Shown here in pieces: positions 25,195 to 32,765 of a stretch of DNA of 64,000 nt (position 1 is its first letter; each line of letters opens with the position of its first letter). The stretch is from assembly GCA_963750495.1 (NCBI GenBank), contig CAVVQV010000004.1, positions 1,265,719-1,329,718 on the forward strand, written 5' to 3'. Source of the DNA: JANLYC01 sp963750495. Its GTDB lineage: Bacteria; Actinomycetota; Actinomycetes; Propionibacteriales; Nocardioidaceae. The position numbers and the translations under genes are program-made. The notes below the pieces were generated by a model that searched no databases, was not told the origin of the DNA, and saw nothing but the letters and a program-made list of their open reading frames with translations.

Positions 25195-26184
25195 TCAGGC
25201 GGCGTCAGGACACCCGAGCAGGCGTGAGCGCACGCCGGCACCGACCCAGCGTGCGCCGACCGGCGTGACGGTGACCGTGCGGGGGTCGTCGGTGCGGTCG
25301 GCCATGTCGGCCATGTCGGCCATGTCGGCCATGTCTGCTCCTCTCGCCCGGGCGACCTGCACCCGCAGGCGTGCGTCCGACAGCGCCTCGGCGATACCTT
25401 CCCCCCACTCGACCACGGTGACACCGGTGTCGACGTACGCATCGACGTCGAGGTCGTCGAGCTCGGCCCCGTCGCCGAGCCGGTAGGCGTCCACGTGGAT
25501 CAATGCGGGACCACCGCCCAGGGACGGATGCACGCGCGAGATCACGAACGTCGGCGACGTGACATCTCCGCGTACCCCGAGACCGGCGCCGATCCCCTGG
25601 GTGAGCGTCGTCTTGCCGGCACCGAGCTCGCCGGTCAGGATCACCAGGTCGCCCGGCACACATAGGCCGGCGAGGCAACGCCCGACCGCGCGCGCCTCGT
25701 CGGCTGATGTGGTGACCAGCTCGATGGGCAATGCCTTGCCGAGCAGCACATGGGGGCCTTCGTGCCACACCTCCCGGTAGCCCCGACGCTGCCAGAACAC
25801 CAGGGTCGCCGGAAGCTCCACGCGAGCCCGCAGGGTGACGTCGTCGAACCCCCGCGCTGCCGCGACCTCCTCGGCGACCCCGACGATCGCGGACGCAACG
25901 CCGCGCGCCTGGAAGTGCGGCACCGCGCTGACCCTGCGCAGAGCCAGGGTCGTGGCAGCCCCCACGGTTTCCCGGTCGAACAGCACCGCACCGGCCGGCA
26001 GGCCGTCGACCCGGCACAGCAGCCCGCCGTGCTCGTCGAGCGCAGCCGCCACCGACCGGGCGGTCTCGGACAGCGCCGTGCTCGGCGGGTCGAGATGCGG
26101 ACGCGGCGCGAACGCCGTGTGGATCACGTCCCTGATGACCGCTGCGTCGTCCGGTGTCGCCTCGACGACCTGAAGGTCACTCAC
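25195..26184 (-). CDS. tsaE: GNAT acetyltransferase-TsaE ATPase fusion
   Basis: A 329-residue two-domain protein. Residues 1-150 are a GNAT domain (VSAVPHFQARGVASAIVGVAEEV as the acetyl-CoA site, LPATLVFWQRRGYREV at motif B). Residues 155-280 are TsaE, the P-loop ATPase that drives threonylcarbamoyladenosine synthesis: Walker A GELGAGKTT (about 185-193), TSPTFVISR, HVDAYRL, and VVEWGEGI. The C-terminal tail holds four copies of a Met-Ala-Asp unit (about 283-296) encoded by a 9-bp tandem repeat. It overlaps the upstream hydrolase by eight bases. The fused GNAT is a second acetyltransferase in this locus besides RimI. Confidence 0.9.
   Translation of the reverse strand: MSDLQVVEATPDDAAVIRDVIHTAFAPRPHLDPPSTALSETARSVAAALDEHGGLLCRVDGLPAGAVLFDRETVGAATTLALRRVSAVPHFQARGVASAIVGVAEEVAAARGFDDVTLRARVELPATLVFWQRRGYREVWHEGPHVLLGKALPIELVTTSADEARAVGRCLAGLCVPGDLVILTGELGAGKTTLTQGIGAGLGVRGDVTSPTFVISRVHPSLGGGPALIHVDAYRLGDGAELDDLDVDAYVDTGVTVVEWGEGIAEALSDARLRVQVARARGADMADMADMADMADRTDDPRTVTVTPVGARWVGAGVRSRLLGCPDAA
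25297..25335 (-). repeat. 9-bp tandem repeat inside the tsaE tail
   Basis: The unit gtcggccat is repeated four times exactly (25297-25332) followed by a partial gtc. Because the unit is nine bases the frame is kept, and it encodes repeating Ala-Asp-Met in the tail after the TsaE fold. Copy-number change by slippage would lengthen or shorten the tail by whole units. Confidence 0.92.
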
Positions 26185-27256
26185 GGCTGCCGTCCGCGCG
26201 TGCGACGAGGCGCTCCACGGCCTTCGTCACGTCGTCGTGGAACTCCAGCAGCACCATGTGCCCGGCCTCGGCCAGCTCGACGTACTCGGCCGCGGGCATG
26301 CGACGTGAGATCTCGCGGCTGTGCGAGACCGGGGTGATCTGGTCGCGGCCACCGGCGAGGATCATCGTGGCCACCGGGGAGATGACGTCGAGCGCGTGGT
26401 ATCGGTCGTGCGTGTCGAAGCCCGGGAAGAAGTCAGCCACGACGTCGATCGGGGTGGCAGCCAGCATCTCGTCGGTGAAGTCGACGTACTCGACGGGGAC
26501 CGGGGTCCCGAACGCCAGCTTGCGTGTCACCACGAAGCCGAGGTCGGATCCGACGCGGCGGCTGCGCTCGATGAGGTTCGGAGCCCGGGCCAGCGTCGCC
26601 ATCACGGCGGGCGACAGTCGGCGTACGAGTCGGCCGGGCAGGCCGGGCAGGCCCAGCGTGGACGCCTCGAGGCCGCCGGCGCTCGTCGACAGCAGACCGA
26701 CGCCGACGACGCGGTCACGGAACCAGTCGGCATGCTGCTCGGCGAGCGCCATGATCGTCATACCGCCCATCGAGTGTCCGATCAGCACGACGGGGCCGTC
26801 GCCGACGACCTGCTCGAGCACGGCGGCCAGGTCGCGGCCCAGCTGGTCGAACGTGCAGTGCTCGGACCGGGATCGCGCCGAGCGTCCGTGCGAGCGCTGG
26901 TCGTAGAACACCATTCGGTGCTGACCACGCAGCGCGAGCCGCTGGAAGTGCCAGCAGTCATGGGTGAGTGCGTACCCGTGGATGAAGACGAGCGCGGGCG
27001 CCTGCTTGCGTCGGCCAGTTGATCTCCCCTCGTCGAGCTCGGCGTACAGCTCGAGGCCGTCGTCCGCGACCACGGGTCGGGCCTGCCCGCGGACCGAGCC
27101 GAGCGGCTCCGACGCGGCAGCGCGACGCCGCGCGATCGCCTTGCGTTCGGCGAGCACGGCCGCGGCAGCTCCGGCGGCGAGGACACCGACGGCTGCACCG
27201 GCAATGCCGGCGTACCGCTTGACCATCGACGACCGCTCCGATTCCTCGTCACTCAC
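26177..27256 (-). CDS. Alpha/beta hydrolase with N-terminal membrane segment
   Basis: A 359-residue protein. A hydrophobic Ala/Gly-rich helix at about residues 14-36 (AGIAGAAVGVLAAGAAAAVL) likely anchors or exports it. The fold starts with ALVFIHGYALTHDCWHFQ. The nucleophile elbow is LIGHSMGGMT, the acid is probably in AGGRDQITPV, and the catalytic His in AEAGHMVLLE. A lipase, esterase or peptidase activity is possible. It sits between alr and the tsa genes, overlapping alr by four bases and the GNAT-TsaE gene by eight. Confidence 0.88.
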   Translation of the reverse strand: MSDEESERSSMVKRYAGIAGAAVGVLAAGAAAAVLAERKAIARRRAAASEPLGSVRGQARPVVADDGLELYAELDEGRSTGRRKQAPALVFIHGYALTHDCWHFQRLALRGQHRMVFYDQRSHGRSARSRSEHCTFDQLGRDLAAVLEQVVGDGPVVLIGHSMGGMTIMALAEQHADWFRDRVVGVGLLSTSAGGLEASTLGLPGLPGRLVRRLSPAVMATLARAPNLIERSRRVGSDLGFVVTRKLAFGTPVPVEYVDFTDEMLAATPIDVVADFFPGFDTHDRYHALDVISPVATMILAGGRDQITPVSHSREISRRMPAAEYVELAEAGHMVLLEFHDDVTKAVERLVARADGSRE

Positions 27257-28482
27257 GAGGTCGGTCCTGTGACGGGGGCGACCTCGCCGACGTAGCGGCG
27301 GGGGACGCGCGGTCCGATCCGCGTGACGATCTCGTAGCCGATCGTGCCGACGGCATCGGCCCAGTCGTGCGCGGTGGGCTCGCCGTCATCGCCCGGTCCG
27401 AAAAGAACGACCTCGTCGCCGGGAGCGGCCGGCTGATCACCGATGTCGAGGACGAACTGGTCCATGCACACCCGGCCGGCGATCGTGTGCCTGGCGCCGC
27501 CCAGCCACACCTCGGCGCGGTTGGAGGCGTGCCGGGGAACACCGTCGCCGTACCCGAGCGGGATCAGCGCGAGCTGGGTCGCCGCGGGCGTGACGTACGT
27601 GTGGCCGTACGAGACGCCGTGGCCCGCGCCGACCCGCTTCACCAGGGCGACGTGCGACCGCAGCGTCATGGCCGGGCGCAAAGGCACCGGCGAGGACGCG
27701 TCCGCGAACGGCGAGATGCCGTAGACGGCGATGCCGGGGCGCACCATCGTGAACCAGGTGGGCGGGCTGGCCAGGACCCCGCCTGAGTTGGCCAGGTGTA
27801 GATGGAGCGGCTCGAGTCCGGCTTCGACGGCGTGGGCAACGGCGGCCTCGAACTCGGTGGTCTGGCCGGCAATCGACGGGTGGGCCGGCTCGTCGGAGCA
27901 GGCGAGGTGTGACCAGATGCCGGTGATGTCGAGCCGTCCGTGGCTGCGGAGTTGGACGGCTTCGGCGACGAGCGCTGCCCAGTCGTCGGGATGTGCTCCA
28001 CCGCGGCCCAGGCCGGAGTCGACCTTGAGCTGGACGGCGGCCGGTTGGCCGGCCTCCTCCGCACCTTGGGCGATCGCGCGCAGCTCGTCGACGGAGTACG
28101 CCGTCACCTCGACTCCGTCGCGGACGGCATCGACGTACCGCTCCCCCGGAACGGCCAGCCAGCACAGGATCGGGCCGGTGTCACCGGCCGCCCGAAGCTG
28201 GCTGGCTTCACTGAGGAGGGCGACGCCGAGCCAGTCAGCACCGCCGGCGCGGGCGGCCCGGGCCGACTCGACGATCCCGTGCCCGTAGCCGTCGGCCTTG
28301 ACGACCGCCATCAGGTCGCGCCCACCCACATGCCGCTTGAGCGCTGAGACGTTGGCGCTGATCGCGTCCAGGTCTACGACGGCCGCGGCACGAACCGGGT
28401 CACCCGGTGGCGGGCGCGAGTCCGCTCGAGTGGCGGCGGTGTCCGCGCGGGATGCGGGGGTGTCCGCGGCGGCAGTAGTCAT
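27253..28482 (-). CDS. alr: Alanine racemase
   Basis: This 409-residue PLP enzyme makes D-alanine for peptidoglycan. The PLP Lys lies in AVVKADGYGHG (about residue 62). VSYGHTYVTPAATQLALIPLGYGDGVPR carries the opposite-face Tyr region, and GRVCMDQFVLDIG follows. The start at ATG 28482 gives a 30-residue low-complexity leader (Thr/Ala/Asp/Arg) before the fold. A longer frame to 28665 would translate the palindromic repeats and is rejected. It is the head of a six-gene leftward train through tsaD. Confidence 0.95.
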   Translation of the reverse strand: MTTAAADTPASRADTAATRADSRPPPGDPVRAAAVVDLDAISANVSALKRHVGGRDLMAVVKADGYGHGIVESARAARAGGADWLGVALLSEASQLRAAGDTGPILCWLAVPGERYVDAVRDGVEVTAYSVDELRAIAQGAEEAGQPAAVQLKVDSGLGRGGAHPDDWAALVAEAVQLRSHGRLDITGIWSHLACSDEPAHPSIAGQTTEFEAAVAHAVEAGLEPLHLHLANSGGVLASPPTWFTMVRPGIAVYGISPFADASSPVPLRPAMTLRSHVALVKRVGAGHGVSYGHTYVTPAATQLALIPLGYGDGVPRHASNRAEVWLGGARHTIAGRVCMDQFVLDIGDQPAAPGDEVVLFGPGDDGEPTAHDWADAVGTIGYEIVTRIGPRVPRRYVGEVAPVTGPTS

Positions 28483-28578
28483 GGCTCCACCATTGTCGCA
28501 GCCGGGCGTGATCTGGCCGATGGCCCGGGGCGGGGTGGCGGTCGCCTCTGACGGCCGACCACCAGGTTGCCCCACGCG

Positions 28579-28620
28579 TTTGCCTAGTGAACAAGCCACC
28601 TGGTTTGTGGCGTAGGCGGA
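28579..28620. repeat. Copy 2a of the 42-bp palindrome family (degenerate)
   Basis: Arms 28579-28598 and 28601-28620 flank centre cc. The left arm reads tttgcctagtgaacaagcca. Four central positions of the stem are mismatched and several others would be G-U pairs. It abuts copy 2b with no spacer and lies between alr and nnr. Confidence 0.75.
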
Positions 28621-28662
28621 TCTGCCTTGTTCACAGGCCACCTGGCTTGTGAACAAGGCAGA
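28621..28662. repeat. Copy 2b of the 42-bp palindrome family, with compensatory changes
   Basis: Arms 28621-28640 and 28643-28662 around centre cc. Relative to copies 1, 3 and 4, it has T-A to C-G at arm position 2 and A-T to T-A at position 8, changed on both sides so pairing is kept. A third change leaves a G-T (G-U in RNA) pair. It is 14 bases after the nnr stop, so it could also end that transcript. Confidence 0.88.
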
Positions 28663-28675
28663 CATCTACGGCCGG

Positions 28676-30067
28676 TCAGCTGGTGAGGGTACGGCGGATC
28701 GTCTCGCGGAGGGCGGCGACCACGTCAGTGGCGACCATCGGGCCGCCGTCGGACGCCAGGGTTGCGGCCGAGCCATGCAGCCAGGCCCCGACCGACGCCG
28801 CGTCGAAACAGTCGAGCCCGGCGGCGAGCAAGGCTCCGATGACGCCCGACAGCACGTCACCGGCCCCGGCCGTGGCGAGCCACGACACCCCCGTCGTGTT
28901 GACCCGGACTCGACCATCCGGCGCTGCGATGACCGAGCGTCCCCCCTTGAGCAGGACGACAGCGTTCCAGCGCTCGGCTGCGTCCTGCGCCGAGGCGAGC
29001 ATCTCCGCCTCGACCCGGGAGCGCGGCACGTCGAGCATGTTCGCCAGCTCGCCGGCATGAGGTGTCAGCACGGTCGGCGCCTCGCACCGCGAGGGGAGGT
29101 GGCGCAGCCCGTCGGCGTCGACCACGGTCGGCAGCCGTTCACCCAGCACCGACGAGACCTGCGACTCGAGACCCCGCCCGAGCCCCGAGCCCACCACCCA
29201 GGCCTGCACCTGGCCTGGCCCGATCACGACCTCGGGCTCCTTCGCCCGGATCAGGGCCTCGCTGGCGCCCTCGTAGCGGATCATCCCGGTCAGTCCGGTC
29301 GCCACCGCCGCTGACACGACGAGCACCCCGGCACCGGTGTACTGCGGCGAACCTGCCACGACGCCGAGAACGCCACGGGTGTACTTGTGCGCGGTCGGCT
29401 CCGGCTGCGGGATCAGGCGGCGTACGTCGTCGGGTTGCAGCGCCTCGATGGCCGGCGCCGCGAGGTGGTCACCGAGGCCGATGTCGACGAGCTCGACCAC
29501 ACCACAGGCCAGCGCGGCCGGCTCGACCAGGTGCGCGACCTTGTGGGTCCCGAAGGTCACGGTCACCTGCGCTGCGACGTGGTCACCCTCGACGCCGCCG
29601 GTGTCGACGTCGACACCCGAGGGTACGTCGACAGCCACGACCGGGCCGCTCACCCGACGGAAGATCGCCGCGACGTCATCGGCCAGGCCAGGACGTCCAC
29701 CGATACCGACGACGCCGTCGAGCACGAGGTCGTAGCTCTCCCGAGCGGTGCTGACGACACGTCCGCCGGCTCGCGTCAGTGCCGCCAGCCCGGGCTGGTG
29801 CGCGTGAGAGCTGACCAGGACCGTCTCGACCTGTGCACCGCGTCGGGCCAACCTGGCACCGGCATAAAGCGCGTCGCCACCGTTGTCTCCGCCACCGGCG
29901 ACGACCAGGACCCGCGACCCGTAGACACCGGGGCCGTCGCCCAACAGCTGGGCACAGACGGTGGCCAGGCCGGCGGCAGCGCGCTGCATGAGGACGCCGT
30001 CCGGCAACACTGCCATCAGTGCCTTCTCAGCAGCGCGGACTTCGTCGACGGTGTGCGCCTGGCGCAT
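28676..30067 (-). CDS. nnr: Bifunctional NAD(P)H-hydrate epimerase / ADP-dependent NAD(P)H-hydrate dehydratase
   Basis: A 463-residue metabolite-repair enzyme that epimerises and dehydrates damaged NAD(P)HX. The N-terminal epimerase (YjeF_N) half shows VLVVAGGGDNGGDALYAGARLA and VAVDVPSGVDVDTGGVEG. The C-terminal dehydratase half shows HKYTRGVLGVVAGSPQYTGAGVL, TPHAGELANML, VVLLKGGRSVIAAPDGRV and the signature ATAGAGDVLSGVIGALLAAG. The ATG 30067 has GGGGAGG four bases upstream. A longer frame to 30529 has no support. It lies upstream of alr on the same strand, separated by the tandem palindromes. Confidence 0.94.
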   Translation of the reverse strand: MRQAHTVDEVRAAEKALMAVLPDGVLMQRAAAGLATVCAQLLGDGPGVYGSRVLVVAGGGDNGGDALYAGARLARRGAQVETVLVSSHAHQPGLAALTRAGGRVVSTARESYDLVLDGVVGIGGRPGLADDVAAIFRRVSGPVVAVDVPSGVDVDTGGVEGDHVAAQVTVTFGTHKVAHLVEPAALACGVVELVDIGLGDHLAAPAIEALQPDDVRRLIPQPEPTAHKYTRGVLGVVAGSPQYTGAGVLVVSAAVATGLTGMIRYEGASEALIRAKEPEVVIGPGQVQAWVVGSGLGRGLESQVSSVLGERLPTVVDADGLRHLPSRCEAPTVLTPHAGELANMLDVPRSRVEAEMLASAQDAAERWNAVVLLKGGRSVIAAPDGRVRVNTTGVSWLATAGAGDVLSGVIGALLAAGLDCFDAASVGAWLHGSAATLASDGGPMVATDVVAALRETIRRTLTS

Positions 30068-30168
30068 GCAGCCTCCCCGCAATCCGGCCGAAGGACTCGT
30101 GCCGATGCCGACATTCTCGCAGAGCCGGCCGGCATCGCCGGGCTGCTCAGCGACTGCGAAGGCCGCAC

Positions 30169-30279
30169 TCAGGCCTTGAACTGCTCGAACATGCGATACA
30201 TGAACTGGGAGCCCTGCCGCAGTGCGTCGACGTAGATGCGCTCGTCGTTGCCGTGCATGGCGATCAGCTGTACCGGGCG
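30169..30279 (-). pseudogene. C-terminal relic of an M20-family peptidase
   Basis: About 35 codons ending at the stop at 30171-30169 read LIAMHGNDERIYVDALRQG and on to FMYRMFEQFKA. This is the typical end of M20 dipeptidases/deacylases (His-Gly-x-Asp-Glu-Arg-Ile, then a helix before the stop). Nothing upstream continues the frame: the next 60 bases are non-coding and then the MBL-fold gene ends at 30336. Read as the stump left by a deletion. Confidence 0.6.
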
Positions 30280-30335
30280 TCAGCAACTGACGCTCTCCAC
30301 AGGCCTTCCGGGCGGCCGGAGTGGCCGTCGAAAGC

Positions 30336-30902
30336 TCAGCGCGGGGTCGACGGACCCGGGACGAACGCGGGCCCGTGGCCGGGCACGATACGAACCACGT
30401 CGAGGTCGAGGAGCCGGCTGCGCCCGGCGTGCAGGGCGGGCAGGTCGGTCGCGCGGGGATCGTCGGCCGGACCCCCCTCGTGCCACCACAGGTGTGTGCA
30501 GGCCACCAGCCCCTCGCCGGTCTCGACAAGCGTGGTGATGTCCTGCGGACTGTGTCCGGGCGTCTCGATGAGCCGGATGTGCTGGGACAGGCGGCGTCCC
30601 TCGGCCGGCTGGTCGTGCCACTGGTCGCCCTGGTAGACCGCCCAGACGTCGTGGACCCGTGCGGACGGGAACAGCGCGATGTGCCAGGTGTGGTCGGGGT
30701 GGTGGTGGCTGATGACCACGTCGGTCACGTCGGACGTATCGACCCGCAGCGCCGCCAGCGGGTCGAGGATCAACCGGGGATCGCGGACCATCCCGGGGTC
30801 GACCACCACCAGGATGTCTCCGTCGCGCACGAAGGTGACGCTGGACGCAACGCCTTCGGCGGTCGCATACCCCTCGTGCAGCACGGTCAGCTCGGCGCTC
30901 AT
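30336..30902 (-). CDS. Metallo-beta-lactamase-fold hydrolase
   Basis: A 188-residue single-domain MBL protein. The metal motif is VISHHHPDHTWHIALF near residues 63-78, the next ligand His is in ETPGHSPQDIT, and the last His region is RIVPGHGPAFVPG. This resembles the small MBLAC1-like hydrolases; the substrate is unknown. The ATG at 30902 is 52 bp downstream of palindrome copy 3. It ends next to the M20 peptidase stump, so its former neighbour has been lost. Confidence 0.88.
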   Translation of the reverse strand: MSAELTVLHEGYATAEGVASSVTFVRDGDILVVVDPGMVRDPRLILDPLAALRVDTSDVTDVVISHHHPDHTWHIALFPSARVHDVWAVYQGDQWHDQPAEGRRLSQHIRLIETPGHSPQDITTLVETGEGLVACTHLWWHEGGPADDPRATDLPALHAGRSRLLDLDVVRIVPGHGPAFVPGPSTPR

Positions 30903-30953
30903 GCCCGGGAGCCTAGCCCTCCCCGCCGCGCCTTCTCCGCCGTGGCCGCCGCG

Positions 30954-30995
30954 TTTGCCTAGTTCACAAGCCAGGTGGCTTGTGAACTAGGCAAA
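30954..30995. repeat. Copy 3 of the 42-bp palindrome family
   Basis: Perfect 20-bp arms (30954-30973 and 30976-30995) around centre gg; the arm sequence is identical to copies 1 and 4. It lies between the acpS stop (31063) and the MBL gene start (30902). A half-length relic (ggcttgttcacatggcaa) sits just to the right at about 31019-31036. Confidence 0.9.
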
Positions 30996-31062
30996 TCCGA
31001 GTAGTAGACAGCGCAGCCGGCTTGTTCACATGGCAACCGCGCGGCCAGGGATGGCCCGGAGG

Positions 31063-31413
31063 TCAGTCCTCGAGTATGACGACGGCCGACGCGATCCCGG
31101 CATCGTGCGACAACGACACGTGGACGTGACCGGTCCCGAGCTCGGCCGCTCGCCGTGCCACCGACCCGGTCATCACCAACGAAGGGCGACCGGTGTCGTC
31201 GGTCCGTACCTCAGCGTCGACCCAGTGCAGCCCCGCCGGGGCACCGAGGGCCTTCGCCAGCGCCTCCTTGGCGGCGAACCTGGCCGCCAGCGAGGCCAGC
31301 GGTCGCGTCAACTCGTCAGCCGTGAACAGCCGCTCACGGAGCGCGGGTCTGCGGTTGAGCGAGTCACCGAAGCGCGCCACGTCGACGACGTCGATCCCGA
31401 CCCCGATGATCAT
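31063..31413 (-). CDS. acpS: Holo-[acyl-carrier-protein] synthase
   Basis: This 116-residue 4'-phosphopantetheinyl transferase activates ACP from CoA. It has the Mg-binding start MIIGVGIDVVDVARF, the second site RFAAKEALAKALGAPAGLHW, and the tail HVHVSLSHDAGIASAVVI. The start ATG 31413 matches the family. The upstream frame to 31458 is not conserved and is rejected. It is divergent from coaA, which makes the CoA precursor it uses. Confidence 0.95.
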   Translation of the reverse strand: MIIGVGIDVVDVARFGDSLNRRPALRERLFTADELTRPLASLAARFAAKEALAKALGAPAGLHWVDAEVRTDDTGRPSLVMTGSVARRAAELGTGHVHVSLSHDAGIASAVVILED

Positions 31414-31570
31414 GCGGTCCGGACACCCGTCGGCCTCGACGGGCCCAGGGCGAGCCACCCGCCGTCGATCCCGCGCATGGTGGTCAGCCTACCCACGCGG
31501 AGCGCAGGCGGCGGCCACCTGCTGGGCCCTCGGTGCACGAATGGTCGACCACCACGCCAGAATGGCGCGC

Positions 31571-32518
31571 ATGCCCTCGGATGAGCTCTCGCCGTACGTC
31601 GAGCTGGATCGCGCCGACTGGGCGGCCCTGGCGGAGTCGATGCCGTTGCCGCTCTCGGCGGCGGAGGTCGAACGACTGCGTGGTCTCGGTGAGGAGCTCG
31701 ACCTCGACGAGGTCTCCGACGTCTACCTGCCGATCTCGCGGTTGCTGAGCCTGTACGTACGCCACGTCGGCGCACTGCACCGGGACACCGAGTCTTTCCT
31801 GGGTGCTCGTCAGCCCGAGCGGACCCCGTTCGTGATCGGCATCGCCGGATCGGTGGCCGTCGGAAAGTCGACGACCGCGCGGCTGCTGCGCGAACTGCTC
31901 GCTCACTGGCCCGAGCACCCCGACGTCGCGCTCGTGACGACGGACGGTTTCCTCTATCCCAACGCCGAGCTCGAGCGACGTGGACTGCTGAACCGCAAAG
32001 GCTTCCCGGAGTCGTACGACAGGCGGGCTCTGCTCAGGTTCGTCATCGACATCAAGTCCGGCCGCGAGGAGGTCACGGCGCCGGTCTACTCACACCTCGA
32101 GTACGACGTGGTTCCCGATCGTCGACTGACGGTGGGTCGTCCCGACATCGTGTTGATCGAGGGGCTGAACGTGCTGCAGGCGCCCCGGGTGACCGCCGAC
32201 GGTAGGGCTGCGTTGTCGGTGCGCGACTTCTTCGACTTCTCGGTCTATGTGGACGCGGCGACTCCCGACATCCGCCGGTGGTACACCGAACGGTTCCTGC
32301 GGCTGCGTGAGACCGCCTTCCGCGACCCGGCGTCGTACTTCACGCGGTATGCACACCTCAGCGAGGACGAGGCGGTCGCGCAGGCCCAGGAGATCTGGGA
32401 CTCCATCAACGGTCCCAACCTCGACACGAACATCAAGCCCACCCGCAGCCGCGCCACGCTCGTTCTGCGCAAGGACCCCGACCACTCCGTGCGGTACGTC
32501 CGGCTTCGCAAGCTCTGA
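31571..32518 (+). CDS. coaA: Pantothenate kinase, type I
   Basis: This 315-residue enzyme phosphorylates pantothenate, the first step of CoA synthesis. It begins SPYVELDRADWAAL. The P-loop is IGIAGSVAVGKSTTARLL, followed by VALVTTDGFLYPNAELERRGLLNRKGFPESYDRRALLRF and the GLNVLQ segment. The end RATLVLRKDPDHSVRYVRLRKL is the family terminus. Two in-frame ATGs (31562 and 31571) are possible; 31571 best fits the family N-terminus, and neither has a clear ribosome site. It is divergent from acpS. Confidence 0.96.
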   Translation: MPSDELSPYVELDRADWAALAESMPLPLSAAEVERLRGLGEELDLDEVSDVYLPISRLLSLYVRHVGALHRDTESFLGARQPERTPFVIGIAGSVAVGKSTTARLLRELLAHWPEHPDVALVTTDGFLYPNAELERRGLLNRKGFPESYDRRALLRFVIDIKSGREEVTAPVYSHLEYDVVPDRRLTVGRPDIVLIEGLNVLQAPRVTADGRAALSVRDFFDFSVYVDAATPDIRRWYTERFLRLRETAFRDPASYFTRYAHLSEDEAVAQAQEIWDSINGPNLDTNIKPTRSRATLVLRKDPDHSVRYVRLRKL

Positions 32519-32623
32519 CGCCGGCCACGGCGCGGCCTGGGAGGGCGCAGGCCGGGGATACGCCATACGAAAGCAACGAGGGCAGCCGAGCTCCCCAAGG
32601 CAAACCCCATCTCCGAGCGGCAG

Positions 32624-32667
32624 GTTTGCCTAGTTCACAAGCCAGCTGGCTTGTGAACTAGGCAAAC
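32624..32667. repeat. Copy 4 of the 42-bp palindrome family
   Basis: A perfect 44-bp palindrome with 22-bp arms (32624-32645 and 32646-32667); its 42-bp core (32625-32666) is identical to that of copy 1, including centre gc. It lies 107 bp after coaA and about 100 bp before the next gene. Confidence 0.92.
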
Positions 32668-32765
32668 GCGGAGGGAGGGGTGGGCAGCTGCCTCGGAACC
32701 TGGGAGTGAAGGGGTGGCGGGAAAAGCATTGGTGGCAGGTCCGGCGCTTCCCTAGGCTCAGGGAC

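Noticed and set aside
28483..28665. N-terminal extension of alanine racemase
   Set aside because: It would translate the palindromic repeats; the ATG at 28482 fits the family.
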